A stretch of 64,000 bases of DNA from Winogradskyella sp. Lineage in GTDB: Bacteria; Bacteroidota; Bacteroidia; Flavobacteriales; Flavobacteriaceae. Shown here piece by piece: positions 24,193-34,241 of the stretch. Position 1 is the first letter of the stretch, and every line of letters begins with the position of its first letter. A program made the translations under genes and the position numbers. Location: contig SHBX01000009.1 of assembly GCA_004211785.1 (NCBI GenBank), positions 16,331 through 80,330 on the forward strand, read 5' to 3'. The notes below the pieces were generated by a model. It was not told the origin of the DNA. It saw nothing but the letters and a program-made list of their open reading frames with translations, and searched no databases.

Positions 24193-24248
24193 ACGCTCAG
24201 CGTCATTTGGTATTTTCTTCTCAATCTTTATATTTATTAAAATATCTT

Positions 24249-25052
24249 CTATTCTGAAGCTGATTTCTCTTTCATCAACTTTTTCTGGTAACGTCCTTGT
24301 ACAACATCAACAATAACAAGTACAACAATAACAAAGTAGAATGTTGTTTTACTCATAGGCACAATCTCATTACCAAAGATTTTAAGGTGTGCTAAATGTC
24401 CGCCTTCAGTAACCAACATTATTCCTACTATAAAAAGGATAAATAGCCCAAGTACTTCATACATTCTATTCTTAGCTAAAAATTCAGAAATACGGTCAGC
24501 TAAAAAGAGCATTAATAAACCACTAGCCACAATAGCAATAGCCATAACAATAAATGCAGTGGTTGAGTTTTCTATTTCACTAGTTAGACCAATTGCCGCC
24601 AAAATAGAATCGAAAGAAAACACCAAATTCATAATGACAATACTTACAATTACTGCGTTTGAAGATTTAGTACCTTTAGATTTGTCCTCTACATCGATAG
24701 TCAAGTCCTTTAAAGAAATCATATGCCAGATTTCTTTTATCGCCGTATAAATAATAAAACCGCCACCAGCAAGCACAATAAGACTATGACCATTGAAAGC
24801 AAATTCTAAAACGTTTTCAATTTTTCCAGTTAAAAATGAAAATGGATTCTGAAAATAGCCTATTAAAGACACCAAAACAAAGAGCAATACAATACGCAAT
24901 GCAATAGCAATTAATATTCCTATTTTCCGAACACGCTTCCTATCATTCTCAGGTGCTTTTTTTGACTCTAAAGAGATGTAAAGTAAATTATCGAATCCTA
25001 AAACTGCTTGTAACATAACAAGCATGAGCAATGTAAAAATAACTTCAGCCAT
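24249..25052 (-). CDS. TerC family membrane protein
   Basis: 267-aa inner-membrane protein with about seven helices. The TerC signature MLQAVLGFDNLLYISLES (intramembrane Asp/Asn) and the later pair LVFSFDSILAAIGL (second Asp) are the family's metal-binding-like motifs. TerC relatives take part in metal-ion (manganese) export or tellurite resistance; the ion here is not determined. It starts 6 bases after the pssA stop on the same strand, so the two are co-transcribed. Confidence 0.92.
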   Translation of the reverse strand: MAEVIFTLLMLVMLQAVLGFDNLLYISLESKKAPENDRKRVRKIGILIAIALRIVLLFVLVSLIGYFQNPFSFLTGKIENVLEFAFNGHSLIVLAGGGFIIYTAIKEIWHMISLKDLTIDVEDKSKGTKSSNAVIVSIVIMNLVFSFDSILAAIGLTSEIENSTTAFIVMAIAIVASGLLMLFLADRISEFLAKNRMYEVLGLFILFIVGIMLVTEGGHLAHLKIFGNEIVPMSKTTFYFVIVVLVIVDVVQGRYQKKLMKEKSASE

Positions 25053-25058
25053 GTGTAA

Positions 25059-25811
25059 TTAAGAGATTGTTTTTTGTGTAAATAAAGAAACTAAAATGTA
25101 TAATACTATAATTATTGGAATAGCAATAAAATGAAATACTACCAAGAGTAAAACACTTGTAATTAGGAATAAATATCTAACCATATTTTTCTTAAAACTC
25201 CATGTTTTAAATTTTAAAGCAAATAATTTAATGTTAGAGTTAAGCAAGTAGCAACTTAATAAAGTCACAGCTATTAAAAACCAGAGCCTTCCAAATAAAT
25301 TAGCAACAGTAACTGAATACTGATAATGTAAGATTAATGGTATAGACAGTATGAGTAATGTATTTGCAGGAACGGGCAAACCTTTAAAATACGTTTGTTG
25401 GTCTTCGTCTAAATTAAATTTTGCTAAGCGATATGCTGAGGCAACCGGTATTAAAAATCCTAACAAAGCAAGAGGACGTATTTTTAAACCATCCCAGCTC
25501 ATGGTTTGATTCCATGCATTTTCAACAACAAAAATAGTTCCACCACCAAGCGCATCATTTATTAGACCATACATAATAATACCTGGCACTACGCCACAAG
25601 TAACTAAATCAGCTAGTGAATCTAACTGAATACCTAGGTTACTCTGTACATTGAGTTTTCTTGCTAATAATCCATCAAAAAAGTCAAAGAAAATCCCCAA
25701 AAACACAAATAAAGCAGCACCAACGTAATGATTATTGACAGCAAATAATATGGCAATACAACCAGAAAATAAATTAAGTCCAGTAACAATGTTTGGTATA
25801 TGTCGCTTCAT
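25059..25811 (-). CDS. pssA: CDP-diacylglycerol-serine O-phosphatidyltransferase
   Basis: 250-aa inner-membrane enzyme that makes phosphatidylserine, the precursor of phosphatidylethanolamine. The CDP-alcohol phosphotransferase motif DG-x2-AR-x8-G-x3-D-x3-D is complete in FDGLLARKLN and GIQLDSLADLV (about 46-69). About seven membrane helices follow. The decarboxylase partner is not in the window. A weak TATATTTT box lies about 15 bases upstream of the start on the minus strand. Confidence 0.93.
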   Translation of the reverse strand: MKRHIPNIVTGLNLFSGCIAILFAVNNHYVGAALFVFLGIFFDFFDGLLARKLNVQSNLGIQLDSLADLVTCGVVPGIIMYGLINDALGGGTIFVVENAWNQTMSWDGLKIRPLALLGFLIPVASAYRLAKFNLDEDQQTYFKGLPVPANTLLILSIPLILHYQYSVTVANLFGRLWFLIAVTLLSCYLLNSNIKLFALKFKTWSFKKNMVRYLFLITSVLLLVVFHFIAIPIIIVLYILVSLFTQKTIS

Positions 25812-25938
25812 AAGATGTGATGGTAGTTTCCGTAAAAATATAAAAGTATTTTAGTTCTGTAGCTATAGCATGCAATAACTCAACCTTTTTATAGTTTAAT
25901 AGAAACAAAATAATGTGCATCTTTGTAAAAAAATTGAC

Positions 25939-27009
25939 TTGAAAAATTACTTAGTAATTCTTTTAGCGTGTTTGTCATTGACAATATCTGGGCAATCAGC
26001 AAGAAAATACTCCAATGAATTTATGAATATTGGTGTAGATGCTGCAGCGCTTGGGATGAGTAATGCCGTAACTTCGCATACCAATAACGTTAATTCTGGC
26101 TATTGGAACCCTGCTGGTTTAGTCAACCTAGAAGACAATCAATTGGCCTTAATGCATTCTAGTTACTTTGCAAATATTGCCAATTACAATTACCTAGCAT
26201 ATGCAATGCCTCTTGACGACAGAAGTGCTGTTGGTATTTCGGTAATTCGTTTTGGAGTAGATGATATTTTAGATACTACGCAATTAATAGACGACCAAGG
26301 AAATATAAATTATGATAGGATTAATACCTTTTCCACTGCAGATTATGGCGTAACATTGTCTTATGCTCGAAAATTACCTATAGATGGTTTAAACTATGGT
26401 ATAAATGCTAAAGTTATTCGTAGAGTCATTGGTGATTTTGCTTCTGCTTGGGGTTTTGGTTTTGATGCTGGCATACAGTTTGAAAGCAAAAACAATTGGA
26501 AATTTGGTTTTATGGCTCGTGATATTACAACAACCTATAATTCTTGGGCTATTGACGAAGAAGAATTTGAAAAAATTAGCGGTGCCATTGATGAACAAAA
26601 TCAAACTTTACCAGAAAAATCAGAATTAACATTACCTAAATTAGAAATAGGTATGTCTAAGTCATGGACTTTTCATTATGATTACACATTGCTTGCTGCC
26701 TTTAATCTTAATATGCGTTTTGCCGAAACTAATGATATTATATCTACATCGTTTGCCAGTATTGCTCCTGCTTTAGGTTTTCAGTTTGGCTACACAGATT
26801 TAGTTTTTTTACGTGCTGGTGTTGGTAATTTCCAAAATGAGTTACAGATTGATAACTCAGAAAACTTAACATTTCAGCCAAATTTTGGGGTTGGCTTTAA
26901 GTACAAAGGCATAGAGATAGATTATGCTTTCACTGATATTGGCGACCAAAGTGCCGCCTTATATTCTAATGTCTTCTCCGTGAAATTAGATTTCAGTATT
27001 TTTAGATAG
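25939..27009 (+). CDS. PorV/PorQ family outer-membrane protein
   Basis: Outer-membrane barrel of about 356 aa. After a signal peptide (KNYLVILLACLSLTISGQ) come the family markers GVDAAALGMSNAVTS and NSGYWNPAGLVNL, then alternating beta strands to an aromatic end (VKLDFSIFR). Relatives include the type IX secretion components PorV and PorQ, but this copy is not clearly either. I chose the TTG at 25939: the GTG at 25915 adds eight residues and would cover a -7-like CATCTTTG (25918-25925). The DUF4105 gene starts 17 bases after the stop. Confidence 0.82.
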   Translation: MKNYLVILLACLSLTISGQSARKYSNEFMNIGVDAAALGMSNAVTSHTNNVNSGYWNPAGLVNLEDNQLALMHSSYFANIANYNYLAYAMPLDDRSAVGISVIRFGVDDILDTTQLIDDQGNINYDRINTFSTADYGVTLSYARKLPIDGLNYGINAKVIRRVIGDFASAWGFGFDAGIQFESKNNWKFGFMARDITTTYNSWAIDEEEFEKISGAIDEQNQTLPEKSELTLPKLEIGMSKSWTFHYDYTLLAAFNLNMRFAETNDIISTSFASIAPALGFQFGYTDLVFLRAGVGNFQNELQIDNSENLTFQPNFGVGFKYKGIEIDYAFTDIGDQSAALYSNVFSVKLDFSIFR

Positions 27010-27026
27010 AATTTTCAGAAATAAAT

Positions 27027-28196
27027 ATGAGACTTAAACTATCTGCACTTGTACTTCTTTGCTTTTTAAACTATAGTTTTTCGCAACAACTACAATTATC
27101 ACCTAAAGCAGAAGTCTCTGTATTAACATTTGGCCCAGGCACAAATCTCAATGATGCTTTTGGTCATAATGCCTTTAGAATAAAAGATAGAACTCAAGGA
27201 CTTGATGTGGTATTTGGTTATGGCGGTTATGATTTTGATGCACCTAATTTCTATTTAAAATTTGCTCAGGGTAAATTAAATTACCTTATTAGTAGAAAGA
27301 AGTATTCAGATATATTTCAATTATATCGCTATTACGACAGAACAATAGATGAGCAAACACTAAATTTTAATCAAGACCAAAAACAAGCGTTATATAATTA
27401 TCTGGATAACAATTATAAGCCTGAAAATAGAAGGTATCTTTACGATTTTTTCTATGATAATTGTGCGACTAAAATTAGAGATGTTGCAAACGTATCCGCT
27501 AGCCAGACTATTAGTTATTCTGAAATAAAAGATGAAGAAAAAAAGACATTCAGAACTCTCATCCATGAACAAGTAGGTCTAAATACTTGGGGGAGTTTTG
27601 GAATAGATATCGCGTTGGGCTCTATAATAGATAGACCAGTTACTGGTAATGAACAACAATTTTTACCCAAATATATATTTAAAAGTTTTGAAAATGCGCA
27701 ACTAGACTCAAAACCACTAGTAAAAAGCACTAATACCATTTACAAATCGAGACATAATAAAGGTTATACAACTAATCTGATTTTTAGCCCGATTGTAATA
27801 ATGCTATTATTATCTGCTCTTATCATTTATCTTACCTACAGAGATTCTAAATCCGGAAAAAGAACTAAGTGGTTAGATATTATACTATTTGGTCTTACTG
27901 GTTTAATTGGAATAGCACTTCTGCTATTATGGTTTGGCACAGACCATACAGCGACAGGATATAACTATAATTTGCTTTGGGCATTTCCAATTAATCTATT
28001 TGTAATAGGACAGCTTTTTAAAGAACAGACAAAAAATTGGTTTAGAGGTTTTCTTAAGTTTTTGGTAATTATGCTAACATTAATGACAATGCATTGGATA
28101 ATTGGCATTCAAGTTTTTGCCATTGCACTATTGCCATTTTTAATTGCTTTATTAGTCCGTTATATCTATTTACTTCGCTATTATAAAACAACCTAG
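27027..28196 (+). CDS. DUF4105 (Lnb N-terminal-like) membrane protein
   Basis: 389-aa protein: signal peptide (about 1-19, ending YSFSQQ), a periplasmic DUF4105 domain (about 25-200; GTNLNDAFGHNAFRI and the YDFFYDNCATKIRD motif with His, Asn and Cys of a peptidase-like fold) and four or five C-terminal membrane helices (about 250-385). The domain is related to the papain-like NlpC fold of Lnb-type lipoprotein acyl transferases; a role in lipoprotein or envelope modification is inferred. It is co-transcribed with the PorV/PorQ-type gene. Its stop lies only 9 bases from the convergent polysaccharide operon's end, with no terminator seen between. Confidence 0.85.
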   Translation: MRLKLSALVLLCFLNYSFSQQLQLSPKAEVSVLTFGPGTNLNDAFGHNAFRIKDRTQGLDVVFGYGGYDFDAPNFYLKFAQGKLNYLISRKKYSDIFQLYRYYDRTIDEQTLNFNQDQKQALYNYLDNNYKPENRRYLYDFFYDNCATKIRDVANVSASQTISYSEIKDEEKKTFRTLIHEQVGLNTWGSFGIDIALGSIIDRPVTGNEQQFLPKYIFKSFENAQLDSKPLVKSTNTIYKSRHNKGYTTNLIFSPIVIMLLLSALIIYLTYRDSKSGKRTKWLDIILFGLTGLIGIALLLLWFGTDHTATGYNYNLLWAFPINLFVIGQLFKEQTKNWFRGFLKFLVIMLTLMTMHWIIGIQVFAIALLPFLIALLVRYIYLLRYYKTT

Positions 28197-28205
28197 TCAT
28201 TATTA

Positions 28206-29600
28206 TTATTGACCTCTGTAGTAAAGAACTGTACTGAGGGTTTTCAGGATAATATTAAGATCTAAGAATGGACTTCTATGTTTTATATAGTATGAATCAT
28301 ATTGTAGTTTAGTAAGACTCTCTTCTATTGAACCACCGTAACGTGAATTTACTTGAGCCCAACCAGTTAGACCTGGCTTAATAATATGGCGTGTTTCATA
28401 AAAAGGAATTGATCGCGACAATTCTGCAACAAAAAATGGGCGCTCTGGTCTTGGGCCAATTATGCTCATTTCACCTTTTATAACATTAATAAACTGTGGA
28501 ATTTCATCTAATCTAGAACGCCTTAAAAACTTTCCAAAAGTTGTTACTCGAGCATCATCTTTAGTTGCCCATTGTGCTTTTTTAGCTTCTGCATCGACAA
28601 TCATTGTTCTAAACTTATAAATAGTAAATAAAGTACTATTTCTTCCTATGCGCTCTTGTGTATAAAACAAAGGTCCTTTATTACCAAAAGCATTGCCAAT
28701 GGCTACAAATGGTATGATGAGTAACATAAAAAGCAATCCAAAAAAAGAAAACACAATATCAAACGTCCGATGGAAGAATCTATAGAGTTGGTTTTCATTA
28801 TTACGGCTAAACGGAAAGTATTTGTAAAAATCCTTTCCCACATATTGAATAGGTACTTTATTAGTTACTTCCTCATAAACCTGAGTATATTCTCTGATTT
28901 TAAAACCACGCTCTAGCAACAACATCAATTCGTGATATAAATCTGGTGTGATATGCTCAGCATTATTAGCTGCTACAATAATTTCAGAAATTTGTTCTTC
29001 AACAATTACATTAGAGAGGTGTTTTGTTGTGTACTCTTTTAATCCTTTATATTTTATTGAATCTCCATCTTTCCCTTCACTATTAATAAATCCGACGAAT
29101 TTATAACTAGAATCTGCAGATGTTAAGGTATTTACAACGTTATCTATATTAGGTAATTCGCCAACTAAAAGTATATGCTTATAAAATCTTGGAGATGCTA
29201 TTAATGTATTGTAAAGTACACGCCATAAAAACACAAATGCTATAAGTGCTATATAAAAATAGATGATTTGCAAACGTGCTTCGGGTAAAAAGGGAGTAAT
29301 AATAGGTGTCAAAAGATAGAATAATACTACGGTAGACATGCACAGTACAATGTTCTTAAAACTAACATCTAACTTACTGGCTTTTTGCAAATCGTAAATT
29401 TCAAAAATAGTTCCAAAAATGGATATATAAACAACCAAAACAATTAGAGGAACTATATTTTCTGAAGAAATATCAAGGTACTCAAAACCAAAATAAGTGG
29501 ATAAAATAAATATCCCTAAAAATGCCATGAGTATATCTACTATGCGCAGTAAAACCTTGCGCTCTGATATCTCAAAGTGAATGGCACTATTTTGTTTCAT
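28206..29600 (-). CDS. Polyprenyl glycosylphosphotransferase (initiating sugar transferase)
   Basis: 464-aa inner-membrane enzyme that moves a sugar-1-phosphate onto undecaprenyl phosphate to start glycan assembly. Four N-terminal helices (about 17-130), a Rossmann-like CoA-binding domain (about 140-245), one helix near 290-310, then the catalytic bacterial-sugar-transferase domain with YKFRTMIVDAE, SRLDEIPQFINVIKGEMS and IGPRPERP. The length and domain order match WcaJ/WbaP-like enzymes. It is the last gene of the polysaccharide locus and has its own promoter candidate at 29623-29653. Confidence 0.95.
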   Translation of the reverse strand: MKQNSAIHFEISERKVLLRIVDILMAFLGIFILSTYFGFEYLDISSENIVPLIVLVVYISIFGTIFEIYDLQKASKLDVSFKNIVLCMSTVVLFYLLTPIITPFLPEARLQIIYFYIALIAFVFLWRVLYNTLIASPRFYKHILLVGELPNIDNVVNTLTSADSSYKFVGFINSEGKDGDSIKYKGLKEYTTKHLSNVIVEEQISEIIVAANNAEHITPDLYHELMLLLERGFKIREYTQVYEEVTNKVPIQYVGKDFYKYFPFSRNNENQLYRFFHRTFDIVFSFFGLLFMLLIIPFVAIGNAFGNKGPLFYTQERIGRNSTLFTIYKFRTMIVDAEAKKAQWATKDDARVTTFGKFLRRSRLDEIPQFINVIKGEMSIIGPRPERPFFVAELSRSIPFYETRHIIKPGLTGWAQVNSRYGGSIEESLTKLQYDSYYIKHRSPFLDLNIILKTLSTVLYYRGQ

Positions 29601-29622
29601 GTTAGGGGAACGATTATTATTG

Positions 29623-29653
29623 TAAAGATAGACCTCTTAGACAAAAAACAAAA
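29623..29653 (-). promoter_or_regulatory. Candidate promoter of the sugar transferase gene
   Basis: Read on the minus strand: TTTTG, 18-base spacer, TATCTTTA (one mismatch to TAnnTTTG), 23 bases before the ATG. It falls in one of the few real gaps (59 bases) of the locus, so the initiating enzyme can be expressed apart from the long operon. Confidence 0.4.
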
Positions 29654-29659
29654 CAAATC

Positions 29660-30676
29660 TTAATTAGCTTTAAAAATTGAATGCCATTGTGCTTTAGTCA
29701 TTTGCCAATTAAAACTCTCAGCTTTTTGTCTTGCTTTTATAGAGATTTGATTTCTTATACCTTCATTATTAAAAATGTCTAGTACACTTTTTGCCATTGC
29801 TTCTATATCCTTTACTGGCACTAATAGACCATTTTCATTATTGTCTATTAAAAAAGGTAATCCTCCAACATTAGTAGATACTACAGGAAATCCAAGTGCC
29901 ATAGCTTCTATAACACTGACGGGCATATTATCATGGTTAGTGGTATTAATAAATATATTATAGTCTCTAGATAACTCAATCCATTGTTCTTTTGATAGCT
30001 TACCCGTGAATTTTACATCCATATTTAATTCCTTAGCCAAAGTTTTTACGGCAATTAAACTTCCGTCTGAATCTGGACCAACCATGCAAAGCTCTACTCT
30101 ATGTCCAGAATCTTTCAAATGTTTCATAACACTTATAGCCATAAGCGGATTATATATTTCTGAAAAAGAACGCACCCAAAGTAATTTTATAATATCAAAT
30201 TGTTTCGGTGTAACCTTATAGTTATCAAGTGATATGCTATTAGGTATATATGATACATTATCAAATCCCTTTTTATTAAAAATAGTTTTTAAATACAAAG
30301 ATGGTGATATATTCATATTACTATTGTTGAATATTGAAGCGGACATCTTTGGGTTTTTATCTAATCGTTTAGGAAGATTTCCGCCATGAAGAATAGGAAA
30401 ATAGGGTACCTTAAGTAATCGACATACTTTACTACAAGCATATGCATAATAAAAATTCTGTGTGCTATACGTATCAATGATTACTGCATCTGCCCACTTT
30501 GAATTAAAGACACAAGACCATATCATATGCAAGAGTCGTATAAACTTGTTACTGTAAGACGACGCATAACGCAAATCATAACCTTCGGATTTTAGTAAAC
30601 TACCTAAAACCTGAATAGAAGAAACGTTTGTTTTAGCTGTGCTTAAGTTGTTGCCTATGTACAACAGGTTTTTCAT
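29660..30676 (-). CDS. Glycosyltransferase family 4 protein
   Basis: 338-aa GT-B enzyme adding a sugar to the growing lipid-linked glycan at the cytoplasmic face. The N-terminal start NLLYIGNNLSTAKTNVSS is conserved in a set of Bacteroidota GT4 proteins, which fixes the start codon. The C-terminal donor site shows FINTTNHDNMPVSVIEAMAL with the E-x7-E-like pattern. Donor and acceptor are unknown. The first 44 bases overlap the end of the O-antigen-ligase-like gene, an unusually long overlap. Confidence 0.9.
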   Translation of the reverse strand: MKNLLYIGNNLSTAKTNVSSIQVLGSLLKSEGYDLRYASSYSNKFIRLLHMIWSCVFNSKWADAVIIDTYSTQNFYYAYACSKVCRLLKVPYFPILHGGNLPKRLDKNPKMSASIFNNSNMNISPSLYLKTIFNKKGFDNVSYIPNSISLDNYKVTPKQFDIIKLLWVRSFSEIYNPLMAISVMKHLKDSGHRVELCMVGPDSDGSLIAVKTLAKELNMDVKFTGKLSKEQWIELSRDYNIFINTTNHDNMPVSVIEAMALGFPVVSTNVGGLPFLIDNNENGLLVPVKDIEAMAKSVLDIFNNEGIRNQISIKARQKAESFNWQMTKAQWHSIFKAN

Positions 30677-32003
30677 ATGTTACATTTAATAAGGCTAGTG
30701 CATATAATACTGCGGGTGCTGCTATTCGGATTCCAGAATGGTTTATTGTTGCAAACCAAAAGGCTAAAAAGGAAAAGAAAAATATGTTACGCCGGTTATT
30801 TGTCCTAAAAGTTAGTGGTTTGAATGCTAAAATCAAGATGCATATAATCCCTAACAATCCATGTTCTGAGAGTAATCTACCTAATTCATTATGAGAAGGT
30901 AATTGCTGACCTGTTTCTTGAACTCTTTTGTTTTTTACACGTGAAGCTCCAATACCTAAAAACGGACTCTCTAAAAACCCATCTACTTCTTCTATAAATA
31001 AATCCAATCTACCAGTCGTTAAATCCTCTTTTTCTCGTCCTAAAGCATCTTGGTTGGCATAACGTTTATCTATTAAACCACGCGTTTGATTTGAACTCAC
31101 AACCCATGTTATAGCAAGAATACTTACCAACAAAAACACAGAACCAAATAAAGGTATAAGACGTTTTAACTTTAAACGAAAGACAACAGTAGCAAAAAAT
31201 GCAGCAATTACTAATCCTGCGGCTAACACACCGCCACGGCTAAAAGTAACAATAGCTCTAAATGTCATCGCTGCCAACAGAATAAGATTAAGAGATTTTA
31301 AAAATATATTTGGTGACTTTAATACCAAACGTACAACTACGCAAAAAATACCTAAGCCCAAGATTGTTGATACTTGATTTGGCCCAAAACCTCCTGAAAG
31401 TGCAGCATTAGAAGCTGTACCACTTAATCTATCCTTTATAGATGGCGTATATAAGAACAAATAGGTGGTTGTAGAAATAATAGGTAGTAAAATATATAAA
31501 ATGAGTTTGTGTAACTGCTGATATGTCACTTTCCTGTCATAACAAAACAACGCTGCTAAACCTAAACAAACTGGTCCACTTAATACAAAAGTAATATTAG
31601 ACCTAAACTTTGCATCTAGAGTTAATGTAACTGAAGCCACCACTATTGCTGGGATTAATAATACGAGGTAAATAAAATAAGGATATCCTTTTCCAGAAAC
31701 ACCTCTATAGAACATACCTATAAGTACAAAAACAACAACTAAGTATTTTGAAGCTTCATAGGCTAAGCCACCTTTAGTCATCCTAAACAAAATCTCAATA
31801 CCCGTAAAATAAGCACAACCCAAAAGGACATTCATTGTTAACTTTTTAGGTGTAGACATTACAATGCGATATAAAAAATATCCCATTATAATCAGAAAGA
31901 AAATCTTTGCAAAGGGTTTAAAAATAAAAAATATCAAGCCTAAACCTATATGTAATAATACAAGTTGAATATAAGAATCGTTTTGTAATAATCTTCGTCT
32001 CAA
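30633..32003 (-). CDS. O-antigen ligase/polymerase-like membrane protein
   Basis: 456-aa protein with about 12 membrane helices. The Wzy/WaaL signature region is present: TFSRGGVLAAG on one side, a long periplasmic loop, then LPSHNELGRLLSEHG with the catalytic-type histidine. It either ligates the glycan to lipid A core or polymerises repeat units; sequence alone cannot separate the two. With an ABC exporter in the same locus, the ligase role is more likely. It has an 8-base gap to the upstream GT4 gene and a 44-base overlap with the downstream one. Confidence 0.85.
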   Translation of the reverse strand: MRRRLLQNDSYIQLVLLHIGLGLIFFIFKPFAKIFFLIIMGYFLYRIVMSTPKKLTMNVLLGCAYFTGIEILFRMTKGGLAYEASKYLVVVFVLIGMFYRGVSGKGYPYFIYLVLLIPAIVVASVTLTLDAKFRSNITFVLSGPVCLGLAALFCYDRKVTYQQLHKLILYILLPIISTTTYLFLYTPSIKDRLSGTASNAALSGGFGPNQVSTILGLGIFCVVVRLVLKSPNIFLKSLNLILLAAMTFRAIVTFSRGGVLAAGLVIAAFFATVVFRLKLKRLIPLFGSVFLLVSILAITWVVSSNQTRGLIDKRYANQDALGREKEDLTTGRLDLFIEEVDGFLESPFLGIGASRVKNKRVQETGQQLPSHNELGRLLSEHGLLGIICILILAFKPLTFRTNNRRNIFFFSFLAFWFATINHSGIRIAAPAVLYALALLNVTYEKPVVHRQQLKHS

Positions 32004-32010
32004 TATAGGC

Positions 32011-33138
32011 TTAAGATAATATTTCTGTTAGAATTCTACTGGTGTAATAATTAAAAGTAAATCGTTTTACAAAATCTTGACTGTGTTTTAGTAAATCTTG
32101 GTATTCGCTATTATCTAGATTAAAAATAGTGTCTAATTGCAATTTTAATCCTTCGGCCGATATTGGTGACACTATAAATCCATTTTCTTGATGTTTTACA
32201 TATTGCGCAATTGCCGAAACTGACGACACTACTGGTAAACATCCAAAATTGGAAGCTTCAGCTATAACTTTAGGAAAACCTTCAGATGCACTCGTTGGCA
32301 TTAAAAAAAAATGGCTTTTTTTATAAACATCAAACACTTCATTTCTTCCCAAATAACCATAAAATCTAAAATCAATATCAGATTGTTGTGCTAGTTCTTC
32401 AAAATGAGTTTTTTCATTACCATCACCAATAAGATGGACTTGCCCTACTCTACGCTTTTCCTTTTTTGATAAATTCCCAAAAGCTTCAATAATTCGGCCA
32501 ACACCTTTGGGAGTTTCTAAACGTCCAACGTAGCAAAAATTTAATTTCTCATCTAATTGCCTTGAGGACACCAAATCTTTTCCGCTTAATAAATCTTCAT
32601 CTATAAGACATGGGTTCTCAAAAGTTAAACACTGCTTTGGTTGAGTTGGCCATTGTCCATTTATGGTTACTATACGCGATTGCTTTTTCAAAAAATAACG
32701 CTGAATTCTGTAGCCAAAAGACGGATGTTCTTGGTTCCAATTGCCCGCATATTTATACCAACCTTTTTTCTTTGAAAATAGGGTCAAATATGGAATTAAA
32801 AATACGCCAATACCAGTCGGTGTTCTTAATTGAAACACATCAGCATTCCTTAATGTCCTATTGACAACACTTATGACTTTAGGAATATTGATAATGGTTT
32901 TTAGTTTACTTGAAATACTTGTACCACCCAAAACTGGTAAAGCAACAAAATGAATATTATCTTCGGTATACTCAGCTGCACTTGGCGGTGCTTCAGAATC
33001 ATGAAGCATAGCTATATGGGTAATAGACTCAAAATGAGACGCTAAATGATTAATCTCGTTAATCGTTGGTCCCCAACCTACTATTTTTCCTGCAGTAGTT
33101 TTATAATGTTCGGTATGTGATATTATGACGAGTTTCAA
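32011..33138 (-). CDS. Glycosyltransferase family 4 protein
   Basis: 375-aa GT-B glycosyltransferase. N-terminal acceptor domain from MKLVIISHTEHYKT; the C-terminal nucleotide-sugar domain has LNFCYVGRLETPKGVGRIIE and the donor motif TSASEGFPKVIAEASNFG (E-x7-E). Its start overlaps the stop of the preceding gene by 4 bases (ATGA-type), showing translational coupling. Sugar specificity unknown. Confidence 0.92.
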   Translation of the reverse strand: MKLVIISHTEHYKTTAGKIVGWGPTINEINHLASHFESITHIAMLHDSEAPPSAAEYTEDNIHFVALPVLGGTSISSKLKTIINIPKVISVVNRTLRNADVFQLRTPTGIGVFLIPYLTLFSKKKGWYKYAGNWNQEHPSFGYRIQRYFLKKQSRIVTINGQWPTQPKQCLTFENPCLIDEDLLSGKDLVSSRQLDEKLNFCYVGRLETPKGVGRIIEAFGNLSKKEKRRVGQVHLIGDGNEKTHFEELAQQSDIDFRFYGYLGRNEVFDVYKKSHFFLMPTSASEGFPKVIAEASNFGCLPVVSSVSAIAQYVKHQENGFIVSPISAEGLKLQLDTIFNLDNSEYQDLLKHSQDFVKRFTFNYYTSRILTEILS

Positions 33139-34241
33139 GAATCTATAAAATCTATGTAACGTTTAATAATCTGTTGCCATTGGTGCATTTCAGACCAAGA
33201 TTTTGCTTCCTTAGCATAAGAAGATTTATCATCTAAAATCGTTGTCACTGCATCAACAAATTCTTCGGATTCATAAGCATTTACAAGCAATCCTGACTTA
33301 CCGTGAGACACAGCATCTTCAATACCGCAGCCTTTTGCTCCAATTGTTGGTAAACCAAAATGATTAGCTTCAATTAATGCAATACCAAATCCTTCAACAT
33401 CTCCTGTTTGCGTCATTTCACTGAGCATCACACAAATATCGGCATTTTCATAAAAGTCTTTTAATTGCTGATGCGTCACATGACCATGAAAGGTTATATG
33501 ATCAGATACATTCAGTGATTTTGCTAAACTCATACAAGCATTTTCTTCGGTCTTAAAACCTACACAATGGTAATGCACATTTGGATGTTTTTCTTTTAAA
33601 ACGGGCAAATGTTTAATCACGTTTGCTTGCCCTTTTCGCTCTGTGATATTACCAACAGTAAGTAATATTGGCGAACCATGTAGTTCTACAGAATCCTTAC
33701 TTATATCTTCTAATGCTGAAACTGAAAAGCCGTTTGGAATCACAGCTATGTCCTTTAATTTTAAATCTTCAACTAGTGTTTTTGTAAAATTGGAAACTGC
33801 AATAATTTTATTGAATCTACTCAAAGAATAATTGATAGATTTTTTTAAACGAGGACTCGTGAAATTTACTTCTGTACCATGAATAACCGCAATAGTTTTA
33901 GCAGAAATTATAGGCTTTAAAATGGCACCTATCCACAATGGAAATTTACCAGAGCATATTAGAAAATCTGCAGATTTAGATAATTTAAAACACAGCCAAA
34001 TCCGTTTTAAGTACATTAAAAAGCGTGAACTTTTTAAAGACACTCGATATATCTTGCATTCTAATTCTGAATCAAACTTAGCTTCATTTTCAATAGTATC
34101 TCTCTGGTCTGCAATCACAGAAACTTTATATCCAGATTTTTGAAAGTACTCAGCCAAATTATAGGCGTGATTACCTATACCACCAGGCAAAGGTGGAAAC
34201 TCAGATGTTAATACAACGATATATTTTTTGTTTTTTGGCAT
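33135..34241 (-). CDS. Glycosyltransferase family 4 protein
   Basis: 368-aa GT-B enzyme. The acceptor-side loop VVLTSEFPPLPGGIGNHAYN with the glycine-rich GGIGNH element and the donor-side EGFGIALIEANHFGLP (E-x7-E) are clear. The line ILLTVGNITERKGQ marks the start of the second Rossmann domain. It overlaps the upstream GT2 stop by 1 base and the downstream GT4 gene by 4. Specificity unknown. Confidence 0.93.
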   Translation of the reverse strand: MPKNKKYIVVLTSEFPPLPGGIGNHAYNLAEYFQKSGYKVSVIADQRDTIENEAKFDSELECKIYRVSLKSSRFLMYLKRIWLCFKLSKSADFLICSGKFPLWIGAILKPIISAKTIAVIHGTEVNFTSPRLKKSINYSLSRFNKIIAVSNFTKTLVEDLKLKDIAVIPNGFSVSALEDISKDSVELHGSPILLTVGNITERKGQANVIKHLPVLKEKHPNVHYHCVGFKTEENACMSLAKSLNVSDHITFHGHVTHQQLKDFYENADICVMLSEMTQTGDVEGFGIALIEANHFGLPTIGAKGCGIEDAVSHGKSGLLVNAYESEEFVDAVTTILDDKSSYAKEAKSWSEMHQWQQIIKRYIDFIDS

